From NCBI GenBank assembly GCA_944990035.1, contig CALYLX010000149.1:186001-250000 (forward strand): a DNA stretch of 64,000 nucleotides, given 5' to 3'. Position 1 is the stretch's first letter. The number at the start of each line of letters is the position of its first letter. Below, in pieces: positions 37,178 through 47,159 of the stretch. The DNA is from Clitopilus passeckerianus (Eukaryota > Basidiomycota > Agaricomycetes > Agaricales > Entolomataceae). The translations under genes were made by a program, and so were the position numbers. The notes under the pieces were generated by a model, which worked only from the letters and a program-made list of their open reading frames with translations, was not told the origin of the DNA and made no database searches.

Positions 37178-37185
37178 TATAAAAG
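37178..37185 (+). promoter_or_regulatory. TATA box of the cysteine-rich protein gene
   Basis: TATAAAAG, 105 bp upstream of the ATG at 37290. Confidence 0.55.
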
Positions 37186-37289
37186 CCTATGCAATGTAAC
37201 CCAGCTCTCCAGGCTTAGGGTCGACCTTACCACCCAACCTAACCTAATGTTTAAACGTAACCACCAGCACCATCACTACCAAATCAAAC

Positions 37290-37639
37290 ATGCTCCGCAT
37301 CGTCGTTGTCTCTCTCGCTGTTCTCACCGCTCTAGGCAGCCCAGTCGTTGACGTCGCCAAGAACGCTACTAACAACCCCAATACAGGTTCTGAATCCTAC
37401 GAGTACGTATTCCAATCCAACCCATCCTCCAGCTTGAGGACAGATAATCTGACACCGCCCCTTCTAACCTGTTCAAGGGCTACTGTGGAGATCAGCCCCT
37501 TTATCCGCATAGCTGTTGGCACTACTGTGATGCCGAGAACTGGGGTGCGTGGTGTTGGCAAGAAACGACCAAGACGTGCAATAGGCATAGTGATTGTGCG
37601 GATAATCAGCCTTGTGATGGGAGATGTGGGATCCTCTGA
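37290..37639 (+). CDS. small secreted cysteine-rich protein
   Basis: Exon 37290-37406 (39 codons) and exon 37478-37639 are split by a 71-nt phase-0 intron with a GTATTC donor and CAAG acceptor; the product is 92 aa. Residues 1 to about 17 are a signal peptide (MLRIVVVSLAVLTALGS). The second exon carries eight Cys in about 53 residues (YCGDQ, SCWHYC, AWCWQE, KTCNRHSDC, QPCDGRC), enough for four disulfides, plus four Trp. A competing reading with a stronger GTACGT donor stays open but gives a basic, Cys-free tail that looks unnatural. No known family recognised. By type it is an effector-like or antimicrobial-like secreted protein; that is inference. Confidence 0.65.
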
Positions 37640-39754
37640 ACTGTACTGAACGCTGAGCGCTGAGAGCTGGGCGTTCGCTGGGCTGGACGTATTCGGTCGA
37701 AGTTACTCATAGGATACTTTTCTCCAAGCCTTTGTCTCACACTTCTTCGCGATTGAACTTTTTACGTATGTCTTTGTTATACGACGTTGTAACTTGTCCA
37801 AAGGCACAAAAGGACGCGCGCCTTTGGTTTTCTGAACATTATAAATACTCGACTTTTTGACTGTAATTCCTCTCCCCCGAGAATTCTAGTCATGTCTTTG
37901 TCTCCCTTTTCCTGTTCGCATTGGCGCGGTCATCAGTCGACCACCCGAGGCAGTTTGCTCGCAACCAGCTTGGAGCAAGCTTTAGCATCCTCCAGAAGGA
38001 TTGAACTGTTTCTTATTAATTGTTACCAACCAATACATAACTGACGAGCAATAAAAGGGTACGGAGACGAGCCCGGGCCAACTTCAAGTTGCAGATACCC
38101 ATCGCCACGAGAGACGTCTATTTCACTGGTTTGCAGAACCACCACCAGTGGGCATGACTACACGCTCGTGGTTGGGTGCGCCCTTAGAATCGGAGGCAAC
38201 ACAGCCCTCTTCCTCCTCCTTCTCTTAGAAGGTTAGGCGTTAAAAACTACCACGTTCACCCTACCGCGTACCACATCCTCAGAGACAACCTCCTCCCAGA
38301 CAACCCCTTATTCGAATTTCGGAGCTAGCTTGACTCTGGACAGATCCAGTAGACGAATCCCGGAGCAAATATTCTCCACATCTATGCGTTAACCAGTGCA
38401 TAAGTACTCGCCTTCAAGGAAATACTGACAAGCTGAACTTAAGAGGAGGATACCAGTTGAGCTTGCTCCCAGATCGATACTCTCGGAGGCCGCTAGGCTA
38501 GCGTAGCAGCCGTAGCTTGACATGTCATATCAGAAGATTTAGGAGGCGCAAGTACTAGTGGTGTTGTTGTTGACGGTGCGTTATAGAGAGTAAAATAGAA
38601 GGGGGAGGGAAGGAACATTATAATAATCAGGGGGAGGGAAGGAACATTATAATAATCAGGAATCTGCCAGTGCGTATCCTTTCATGAAGGTAGGCATGTT
38701 GTGGACTCGGACGGCACGGATGGTACTGAGATAGCCTATTCAGGGATACACCACCGGGCACTGCGGCACTTTGAGGGTAATGTTGACTTAATGGGATCCC
38801 AGAGATTGCGGAGATAAAGTTTTGCGATACGCATAAGAGGGTACTGTAGGATGATATTTTGTGCAAAGAACGGCTGATATCCACATTACTTTCTTTCATC
38901 CACTAACAAACCCTCAAATGCATTGGGGACATGTATTGGATATGCCAGTGTGTCCTGACTCCTTAGTATTATGTACTGCATGTTTAGTGAAGCTACAAGT
39001 TATGAATTGGCAACACTTGCCGTGAGTTTCTGTACAGGTACCATCACTCAACGTGAACTTACTTCTGGAGTTGGTGTTCATTTGGATCTGCGTCACTTGG
39101 CTGAGATCATGGGTACTCGGGTGGCCATGAATGCCTCCCTGGCTCCAGGGGGTCTCTTGAAGTAATGTGTCTCACACGTTACCGGGGAATATCTGAGGTT
39201 GGATTAGATTTTCGTAGTAGTAGTATCATAAGGTTTTTTTACGGGTTACAAGGGGCTGTAAACCTCGAAAGATTGAGGTTCCAGGAAGGCAACGGCTCAG
39301 GTATCATTTTGGCCTCTTAGGGATTAGCTCAACCCCGGGGAACGCTCAACCCGTGCAGCGCACGGGTACCGGCTAGTTATCTTCATAAACATCGTTCTGA
39401 CATGCGCCTGGCAATGACGATCCCATATGGAAATCAACTTCCTGCGATAACCTTGTCAAAGCTGTCAGATCTCGGGGGTATGCGTTCTTGACAGGCTTCT
39501 TGACCCCCCGTGGGGCCGAATATGCTGTACCCAGTCGGGAAGCCTGTGGGAGAGGGGAGGAGGAGAGGAGGAGGATCAATCGAAAATGCAGTGAAAACTT
39601 CAGTCTCCTATAGGCTTGTAATGTTCTGGTGGTAACTGCTGTAAGCCAACTGACCATTTATTCACTCAGGCTGAGGCTGTATCTTATTCGGCAGCCTTTG
39701 AGCCTCAAGACAAGCTCCGCCTCGCTGCCGAGTTAACCTTGCTCCACGCTGCCA
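37640..39754. other. no certain gene; contains repeats
   Basis: It holds a diverged partner of the 4990-5165 repeat (about 38390-38560) and a perfect 29-bp tandem duplication. Short frames at 38914-39165 have no domain. Confidence 0.4.
38601..38658. repeat. perfect 29-bp tandem duplication
   Basis: Two identical 29-bp units, each starting GGGGGAGGGAAGG and ending AATAATCA. Confidence 0.9.
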
Positions 39755-39763
39755 TATAATAAA
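39755..39763 (+). promoter_or_regulatory. TATA box of the Kre9-like gene
   Basis: TATAATAAA, about 55 bp upstream of the ATG at 39814. Confidence 0.5.
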
Positions 39764-39813
39764 GTGGACTTCCACACCATGTAGTTGATTCTCCCCTACC
39801 ACAATAACCCGAA

Positions 39814-40459
39814 ATGGTCCGCTTTTTTAGTTCTTTCGCACTCATTGCCAGTGCCCATGCCGCGTTGCAAATAACTAATCCCGGCGCTGACCTTTGGTGG
39901 GGTACGTTCACCTATGGTTTTTCTCACTACGGGGTGAGCTAGGTGCTAACACCAATCAGTTGCCCAATCCCAAAACCTCCTGTCATGGACCTGCAGGGAC
40001 TCCCCATCGTCTACATATACCGTCCTGTACGTTTCTCATCCCACCCGCTTTATGTATGCAAGTTTAACCCGACCTCCGCTTCACATCTGAAACAGCATCA
40101 AAGATCCAGTTAGCCTTCATTTTTTTCCCACCTCTCGGTTTTCTGAGCTGATATCGCATATCCTTAGAAGCAAGCATCTCCTCAAGCAATCCTCAGCATC
40201 CTCCAAAATGCCGACTGCTCTCACGCGCTCACGAAAGACCAGGTAAACTCCCCTCCTGGAACAGGTTACGTGCTCCAGCTTGCAGACACTCTCAATTCCA
40301 GTAAGGTAAGCACTACGTTTTTGTGATTGAGAGCTCGAGTTCGGTCTGACGTCGTTTTTACAGGTGTATGCTGAGTCGCAGCCGTTCGAAATTAAGGCTC
40401 TGGGTGCAGCGTACCCTGCCCAGCAAGCGCCTGGCAGTGAGCCTGAGGTGCACCATTGA
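39814..40459 (+). CDS. secreted Kre9/KNH-like (Ser/Thr-rich GPI-anchor family N-domain) protein
   Basis: Exons 39814-39901, 39960-40026, 40096-40108 (13 nt), 40168-40305 and 40364-40459 join to 133 aa. The signal peptide MVRFFSSFALIASAHA leads to ALQITNPGADLWWVAQSQN and WTCRDSP, the typical opening of the mushroom Kre9/KNH-like family. The end has VYAESQPFEIKALGAAYP. Family members are extracellular or wall-associated and often carry a GPI signal. None is visible here, so this version is probably freely secreted. Two Cys remain in the mature domain (WTC, ADC). Confidence 0.75.
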
Positions 40460-42660
40460 AAAGCTTAATACCCTATCATACTGTCTACTCGTTCGCTCAA
40501 ATAAGCAGCGCAGATATGTATTAGTTTAGGCCTCTTTGCTGACACTTTCCATACATATTCCGACTTTACGTCTCTTGCAGACATTTCACCAACTATATAT
40601 GTTTTCATCTATTGGTAGTAACTTAAATCAGTGGCCTTGTCAAATTGGAAGCCCTGCGATACGTAGTACAACGCGGCATAGAACGTACGTTTTGATAAGC
40701 GTTAGCGAATCAACGTCTTCTTGATTTCCGCCTATCAGAGCCGTCTCATCCCTTCGGGATCTTGTGGTTGCATATAGCGCTAACGCAATCCTCAACCGCG
40801 ACGCAACTGGATCCATATTCATATTCGAGGTCGTTACCAACAGAGAGGGATTTCATATTATGAAGGTGCTGCACTCCGGCATCACGAACCCGAGCATTGG
40901 GTGGCACTATCTACAGTGTCAAGGCGGTCTCAGACTGCGTACAAGTATGAATACGACGAATGCCGGATGGGACTCAGTGCTAGTTGGTGACGCGGCTACT
41001 ACCAAGTATACCAAATATATTATAATTTTAATAAATACGTATGAATGTTATCTACCTACTCCGAGTGGTTTGAAAGAAAACGGAGATTTACAGAATGCAG
41101 AACAATTCTGACGAAGACAAAGGCCGTCGGCGAGATTGCTGAGGTGTTCATACTCCGACTGATGGCCATCATGCCATTCGTCCGGGTACACGTCGGAGGT
41201 CCATCGACTTCATGGACCGACCGGCAAAGTCCATCACGTCTACTATTCAACGTCGGGACTTGGAAAGTTTTACCCAAACTTTCGAGAGCATGTCATTCTA
41301 GACCCCTCGTAAACTATTCTAGCATCTTTTCTCACATATAACGAAGGCCACCGAAGTTGCCACTGAGGCCGGGTCAATGACATGGGCAATGTCACTAATT
41401 GACCGCCTGGCTGAGAGAACGGACAACTACTTAGAACAATGGGACCCTTTGGGGAAAAGCATACTCGACGTCATACTCCGACTTCCACAGTGCGAGTTGT
41501 TTGAAGGATTTTCCACAAAGGAACATTCAATGCCTCTGACCGGATAACTCGCCTCCGAGTCATCGTAGTCTGGCGGCTGAAGCTTGAAGCCGGGGGCACG
41601 CTATACCTGGGAGAGAGATACAGACCAGTCATCAAGTCCATGGAAGAGACCACTATTCTGTTGGACGGCCGAGGAAGGTGACAAGGCAGAAAAACGACGG
41701 GTTTACCTGGCCAGACCGCCACGAGTTCACCGTTGGGCGCGCAGATATCTAACTACGTACACGGAGTTGTATCTGAACAGGGGATAATTTGCAGTTCGGG
41801 CTTGCCGTTAACTTTCTCAACCCCAGGATTCCCCTCAAGATGCCATATCTTCCAAAAGCGGGTTTCCCAGACGATTCAAAGTTGGCTTGGCAATGCAGTA
41901 TTGAGTGCGGGGGCTGCTAGTAAGTGTAGTTGTTAGTTATCGAACGGAGATTCCAATGGAGTAGCAAGTCATTCCCTCTTGCCGCCTCGCATCTGGAAGT
42001 CCATGAACTGCGACGCGAGTGCTATCCACCGCCACAACAATTATTCCTTCTGTTATCATGTCATCTTTCTGGTAGTTCTGATGGGCCTAGCTGCGGTGCT
42101 GTAAAGATAGAAAAGGCAAAAAAGGTATGCGGTTGAGGCGGGCATGTCGATCTCCCTCATGATTCACTTGACAAGGAAAATCGTTCACTGATGAAATTTG
42201 AGCGCCCATCCCTCATAGAGATAATCCTTCACCGACCTTTGATTGATGTCTCAAACGCCGCTGTCATAGGGCCTTGGATTTCCCATTTTCGGCCGTGAAC
42301 CGACGAGTCCGAGATTTCACTTGAAGAGTGTAGAACTGGACATCCTCGATTAGGTATTCCGTATGCCTGAATATGGCTGCGAGGGAAAAAGTACGATGAC
42401 TCAAAGCCCAGACTGACAAGGACTGCATGAACAGCTGGAAGATACTTTACAGAAGATACCGACGAGCCCTGTCCTCAAGATTTACGCCATTGAATGGTCC
42501 CTCCATCACCGAAGCAAGTCGTTTGAATATAAACAATCAATTTTGGAATCTCTGGAGATCCGGATTTTGAACGAGATCAGCCGTCTTGGAGGGAATCCGG
42601 GGCTTGACAAGATTATGAACTTGCTACACGGTGAGGAGCCCAAACCAGAATCTCCAGTTT
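40460..42660 (+). pseudogene. coding relics of an unidentified gene
   Basis: Several plus-strand runs look like real protein: SITSTIQRRDLESFTQTFES near 41240; MTWAMSLIDRLAERTDNYLE near 41385; and a C-terminal run from about 42433 (LEDTLQKIPTSPVLKIYAIE) continuing to a stop at about 42661 (GEEPKPESPV-stop). They lack a start and are separated by stops and by non-coding stretches longer than normal introns. I read this as a decayed helical protein gene. The family is not recognised. Confidence 0.35.
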
Positions 42661-42669
42661 AGACGTAAA

Positions 42670-43940
42670 TAGCTCATGTATTACGAAGTAGGGTAGCTCG
42701 TCCTTGTGCTTGCCTCAAGATCTTAGCTTTCAAACTTAACGGCAGATTCACTGTGAAACTATCCCTTTACTAATTACGATCGCCTCTGTGGCGACGCGGC
42801 CTACAAAGAAGAATGTTCTCCGCACAGTCAATGGAAGCTCGAGCGCCAAGAAGAAGAAAAGGAGAAAGTAGATCTGAATTCGTATGAAAGGCATAATTAC
42901 ATGCCGCTCATTGAATAGGAGGAAGAAGTCCCTAATGCGTTGAACTTGACCATTGAAATACCTGTCTTCGTCACCAGGTTCTGTCACTATCCCCCCATAG
43001 CCTCGATCCCCTCCCGAGTGTCGACCGTCAGCAATCCTCTCCAACATAATCTCCAGTCGTCTTGTCCATATTCCGTATTCCATTCCTCCTCCTCCTCCGT
43101 CTTCCCTTCCTCTCCGCCAATGCTATACCCAGCACCAAACACATCGAGAGCTGTCATCCACCCCCCAGCCTCAATCGTTCCGATGAAAGGAAGCACAGAT
43201 TCTCAGACACTGGGACGTGGGGTTGGGGGGTGAAGCTGAAGGGCGGCCTCCGAAGTCACGGGTGAGGGCGAGTCCGATGGAGGAAGGAGACCGACGAGCA
43301 GTTGGATCTGGAGAGGATGACGCATACGGATGACGGGCGAAAGAGCGAGAGCAGGTCCGTGGGTGGGGTATGGCCGAGGGAAGACTTTCATAATAACTCG
43401 GGGGTGCCGGTGAAGCTTTGAAGGAGAAGGAATGGTCGCCATCTGGTTTGATGAGTAAGTAGGGGGTTGTAGGGTTGTTATCGCTCTCCCTTCTCCTTCT
43501 TAGATCTTCGAGTCGAAGGCGGGTACAGTTGGTCGCGTCTTCCTCGACATTGGCATGGGCGAAGATAACGGAAGTGAGCGAAAGTGCCGGGTGTGCCAAC
43601 CTCCTCTTGGAAGATTTTGGCTGGTTGTGGGCACAGAACCCACGAACGAGTGAGCATGTGTGATAGAAGTAAATGCCAAAAGTGACATACAATTAGAGCA
43701 GCTAGACCCGAGGTCTCTCGACTGGTGGTATTGTTGAGATCCGTCGTCCTTCTACTAGATCTCTGAGGTCGTCGGCAGCAGTATCGACACCGACGGCTCC
43801 ACCCGTCTGCCACTTCCTATGAAGATCTTGTTCTCTCTTTCCCCCACTTCGGAGGTGGGACGCAGGGTAGTGAGGAAAAGAAGAGACCTTTGAGTGAGAT
43901 CCTGAACGTCGGAACGGAGCTTGGAACTGCAGCGACCACT
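42670..43940. other. no certain gene
   Basis: Minus-strand frames at 43171-43692 are Ser/Pro-rich and contain PPSYYE. Those at 42748-43083 contain a hydrophobic run (IYFLLFFFLALELPL). They may be parts of one membrane protein relic, but the frames do not join cleanly. Confidence 0.3.
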
Positions 43941-43954
43941 AGAGGAGGAACAGG

Positions 43955-44345
43955 TCGCTTCAGACTGACAGTGAGAAACGCGGGATGTTAGTGGATAGAC
44001 GGGAGAAAGAAAAATGAGATTTACCTGCAGCGGTCTTCCTACTAGGGGTTCTCTTCATCGCTGTAGCACGGCTGTGTGCCGTAACTCGAAGGAAACCAAC
44101 AGCTGGCGGTACAACTTGGCCGAAATGTGTACATAGCGTGTCGTCACAGCTGGATCTTGGTCTCAACAAAGGCGAGATTGGAGTCAAGATGGACTGCAAG
44201 TTTTTGGCGCAGGAAGAAAAGTCGGGCCGCCAAGAAAGTCGAGGGATGGATCATTCCGAATCCCGAGCCGAGAAGATCATCGTACCTTTTCCGCGTTTGC
44301 TTTTCTGTTCTATCTCACTCTTCTATTCTAACCAACTACCTATGA
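43955..44345 (-). repeat. dispersed repeat R, copy 3
   Basis: It contains GTGT(G)CACATAGCGTGTCGTC-like sequence, CAGGAAGAAAAG and CATTCCGAATCCCGAGCCGA, as in copy 2. On the minus strand it reads GSGFGMIHPSTF, followed by the shared GTAAAT donor region near 44030. Confidence 0.55.
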
Positions 44346-44459
44346 CGCGGACGTCTCCAGTACTAGCATGTCGACTTCGACTTCCTCAGCCTCTAGACAG
44401 CACTGTCCCGGAGCCTTGTCGCCTGGTTTGTTGTGGAAGGGTATCGTGAGGAAGGTTGG

Positions 44460-45425
44460 ATATCCAGATCTTCACGAGGTAGCAGCGACCATCTGCTGGG
44501 TAGGTAAACTTGAAAAACCTACAAGCAAAGCGTAATGAGCGAGAGAAGCGAGACGAAAGACAAAGAAGACTAACTTACTTGTCGTGATAGAATTCCTCTT
44601 CACGGAATTGACGGCAACAAGCTCCAGGCCTTCTTTTCCTCTCGTTGCTGAGATAAGTAGAGTGAAGGAGTGGCACGTGGAGTCGTTCAAGGCCAACACT
44701 TCGGGACGAGGGATGAATCGATGAAGTCCCCGAGATCGCCTGCAAGACATTCAACACTTGTGGCAGAGACCTCTGATATGCGAGGCCTTCTCATTCGTGA
44801 GAACAATAGAGAAAGACGCCAGCTTCAATTGATGTAGACCTCATGCAGGACGCTGATTATTGACGTTGTGACGATCTGCGAATATAATTCAGGATCAGCG
44901 CCACGTTTAGGTCGGTCAGAGGGTGCGAAGGGGAGAAAAGAGGACAAAGGTGTGAACAGCCACGAAAATATTCGAGTAGCGAAGGGTAGGCGGAAAAGGA
45001 AAGGGAGAACGGAGGGAGAAAAATGAGGTTTACCTACACCGACACGTCCCAACACCGACCAGAAGCTGTCTTTCCCCAAAGGCCCTCCTCCTCAACGCTG
45101 TAGTACCCGGCGGTGTAGCTCCTACTCCTTGAAGTCGGCAAGCTCAAGCTGCGACTACTCTTGTTGAACAGCTCGTGGATGGATAGCTCGGTAAGGAGTC
45201 CCGCATTTTGAGGAGATCGATGTTGTCGAATTTAGAAGAGGTGGCGCCCCAAGTTGACTGGAAGTTAGATATCGTTAGATGTTTACATGGCGCATCATAA
45301 TCACGGGAGAGTCCCAGAACGTTGTCATGTACGGGATTGAAGTTGAGAAGAAAATTGGTCGCGTCAAGGAGTGTCCGATAATTCCGAATTCCGAGCCGAG
45401 AAAACCATCATCGCTCGAAGGCAAG
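44460..45425 (-). repeat. dispersed repeat R, copy 4 (longest)
   Basis: It has the GSEFG peptide near 45400, the LFNKSSR...SRSRSY exon, the GTAAAC donor at about 45034, the AACGTCAATAATCAGC block near 44860, and the CATATCAGAGGTCTCTGCC and PRPEVLALND parts near 44780 and 44690. It therefore spans most of the element. Confidence 0.55.
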
Positions 45426-45674
45426 CGCTTAATCTAAGCGCCCAGCGTTAAGCTACTCCTCAACCACGCGACGATTACAAGCTCGCGGGATACAATGTCA
45501 CCATCGCGGCCTCCCAAATTGCAGGTAATGGTATTACGATTCAATCCGGTCGCTTGCTAGCATCTAATGGTTCTTCAAATCGCAGGCGCCATGGAGATGC
45601 CTACTTGGCAATAATCAGAAGGGGTGCACGAATACAATTTATCTAGCCAATCAAGGAACTCATATCACTTCCAC

Positions 45675-46210
45675 TCAGTAAGGCAAAACATATCCAGTAA
45701 TCCCCTCCTTAACCCATCCCTGTGCCTCAGCCGTATCAGACTCCTTAACATCAGTCGTATAGAAATGATCCTTCCCCTCATCATTATAGCCTCGATAAAG
45801 CGGAACCCCTCCACACTTATCATCAGGATAGATGTACCCCGTAATCCCCTCGTCCTTATATTCGAGGTCGTTGACTGCCCTGTCTCTCTCCTCTTTGTCG
45901 GTGGTGTAGAAATGGTCGGCCACATCTCCGCGATACAAGCGATAGAGGGGGATTGTGTGAGGCTCGTGGGATTTGAAGACATAGCAGGCGATGCCTTCGT
46001 CGACGTAGTTCTGGGTTAGGGCCTGCTCGTCCTCAGCGCGGTCGGGAGTGTAGAAATGGTCCTTGACGTCGTCCCGGTAGGCACGATACCAGGGCGTAGC
46101 GTTACGAGGATCTGCGCAGGTTTGGTTGCAGTTATCGCGTGTGAAGGTCTACAGTAGGTGGAAACAGCAATGAGAAAGAGGAAGAATAGCGGACTGGGTA
46201 AACGAACCAT
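45675..46210 (-). CDS. DUF5648-repeat protein
   Basis: The main exon is 45675-46148 (157 codons plus stop). It carries three tandem DUF5648-type repeats built around HFYT and Y-x-x-EGI-x-(C/G)Y: AYRDDVKDHFYTPD; LYRGDVADHFYTTD; GYNDEGKDHFYTTD. In fungi such domains are secreted or attached to peptidases and chitinases. The only ATG after the TATA box is at 46210. Removing a pyrimidine-rich 59-nt intron directly after it gives an in-frame 158-aa protein without a signal peptide. Translating through instead gives a good signal peptide (MVRLPSPLFFLFLIAVS) in the wrong frame. So either the first exon is one codon long or a frameshift has broken a secreted gene. Confidence 0.65.
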
Positions 46211-46329
46211 TGTACAGATGAGAGAAGTTCGATGACGGAGAGTTTAGAGTCAAGTGGCAAATTGGAGGAAGTGACTGAAGATCGAGTATCAGACGACTGA
46301 CTGAAGAAACCGAAGACAACCTGGCCTCT

Positions 46330-46338
46330 TTTTATAGA
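46330..46338 (-). promoter_or_regulatory. TATA box of the DUF5648 gene
   Basis: CTATAAAAA on the minus strand, about 120 bp upstream of the ATG at 46210. Confidence 0.55.
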
Positions 46339-46879
46339 TTTCAAAAACGGGGTGGCCAGAGCTTCAGCGCTTGCATGTTAGCTGCAGCCGGAGCCATGCG
46401 AAGTCGTGTTGGGCCCAGGACACAAGAATAGACGCTCTCGAGATTGATCAGCATCTGGGGATTGGACGATTGGTATCGGAGCATCTAAGATTATCGGCAG
46501 ACCAAGGCACCTTCGGCATTCGACCTCCTCCGTGTGATACAGACGCTAGAACATAGGTGCGTCTAAGTGACCCCCCAAATGCTTCCACTCTGGTGGAACG
46601 TAATGTCTGTTTCAGAGGTTAAGGTTGGGAAGGCGTATGGCGATTCGGGCAACTTAGGAAAAGGGGTACGAAGATTTCATTCAAGATAGGCGCGGATACT
46701 TGAAGGAATCAAGGAGAGCGATGCCGAGAGTTAACGTTCAGCCTTGACACACGATCTCCAGCTCCTGAAAGGGGCTTGACTGTTCAATAATGTGCTTAAG
46801 AGCGCGTCATGTCGCCTGTTTCCCGAAAGAACACCATATAACAGATAAAAAAAAGGTATTTCTGAGCACGGAGCCAGAC

Positions 46880-47060
46880 ACATTCAGGTACAATGGAAAG
46901 CGCAAGTTATTGGCACAGGAAGAAAAGTTGCGCTGCCAAGAAAGTCGAGAGACGGATCATTCCGAATCCCGAGCCGAGAAGATCATCGTACCTTTTTCGT
47001 ACCTTTTCTGTGTTTGCTTTTCTGTTCTATCTCTCTTTTCTATTCTAACCAACTACCTAT
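46880..47060 (-). repeat. dispersed repeat R, partial copy 5
   Basis: It is nearly identical to 44200-44345 over about 140 bp: CAGGAAGAAAAG, AAGAAAGTCGAG, ATCATTCCGAATCCCGAGCC, TATTCTAACCAACTACCTAT. Confidence 0.6.
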
Positions 47061-47159
47061 GATATATGACGTCGACTTCGACTTCCTCGACCTCTAGACA
47101 GCACGATCCGGTAAAATAATCGACCTGCTCCTCATGCTCTTCTCAAGGTAGGCCTTTTC

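Noticed and set aside
37407..37649. Basic tail frame of the cysteine-rich gene (ending SSELY)
   Set aside because: It needs a stronger donor but lacks cysteines and natural composition; the alternative frame has eight Cys and an ordered pattern.
35950..47060. LTR retrotransposon interpretation of repeat R
   Set aside because: No reverse transcriptase, integrase or gag-like frames, no TG...CA-bounded direct repeats and no primer-binding site were seen between copies.
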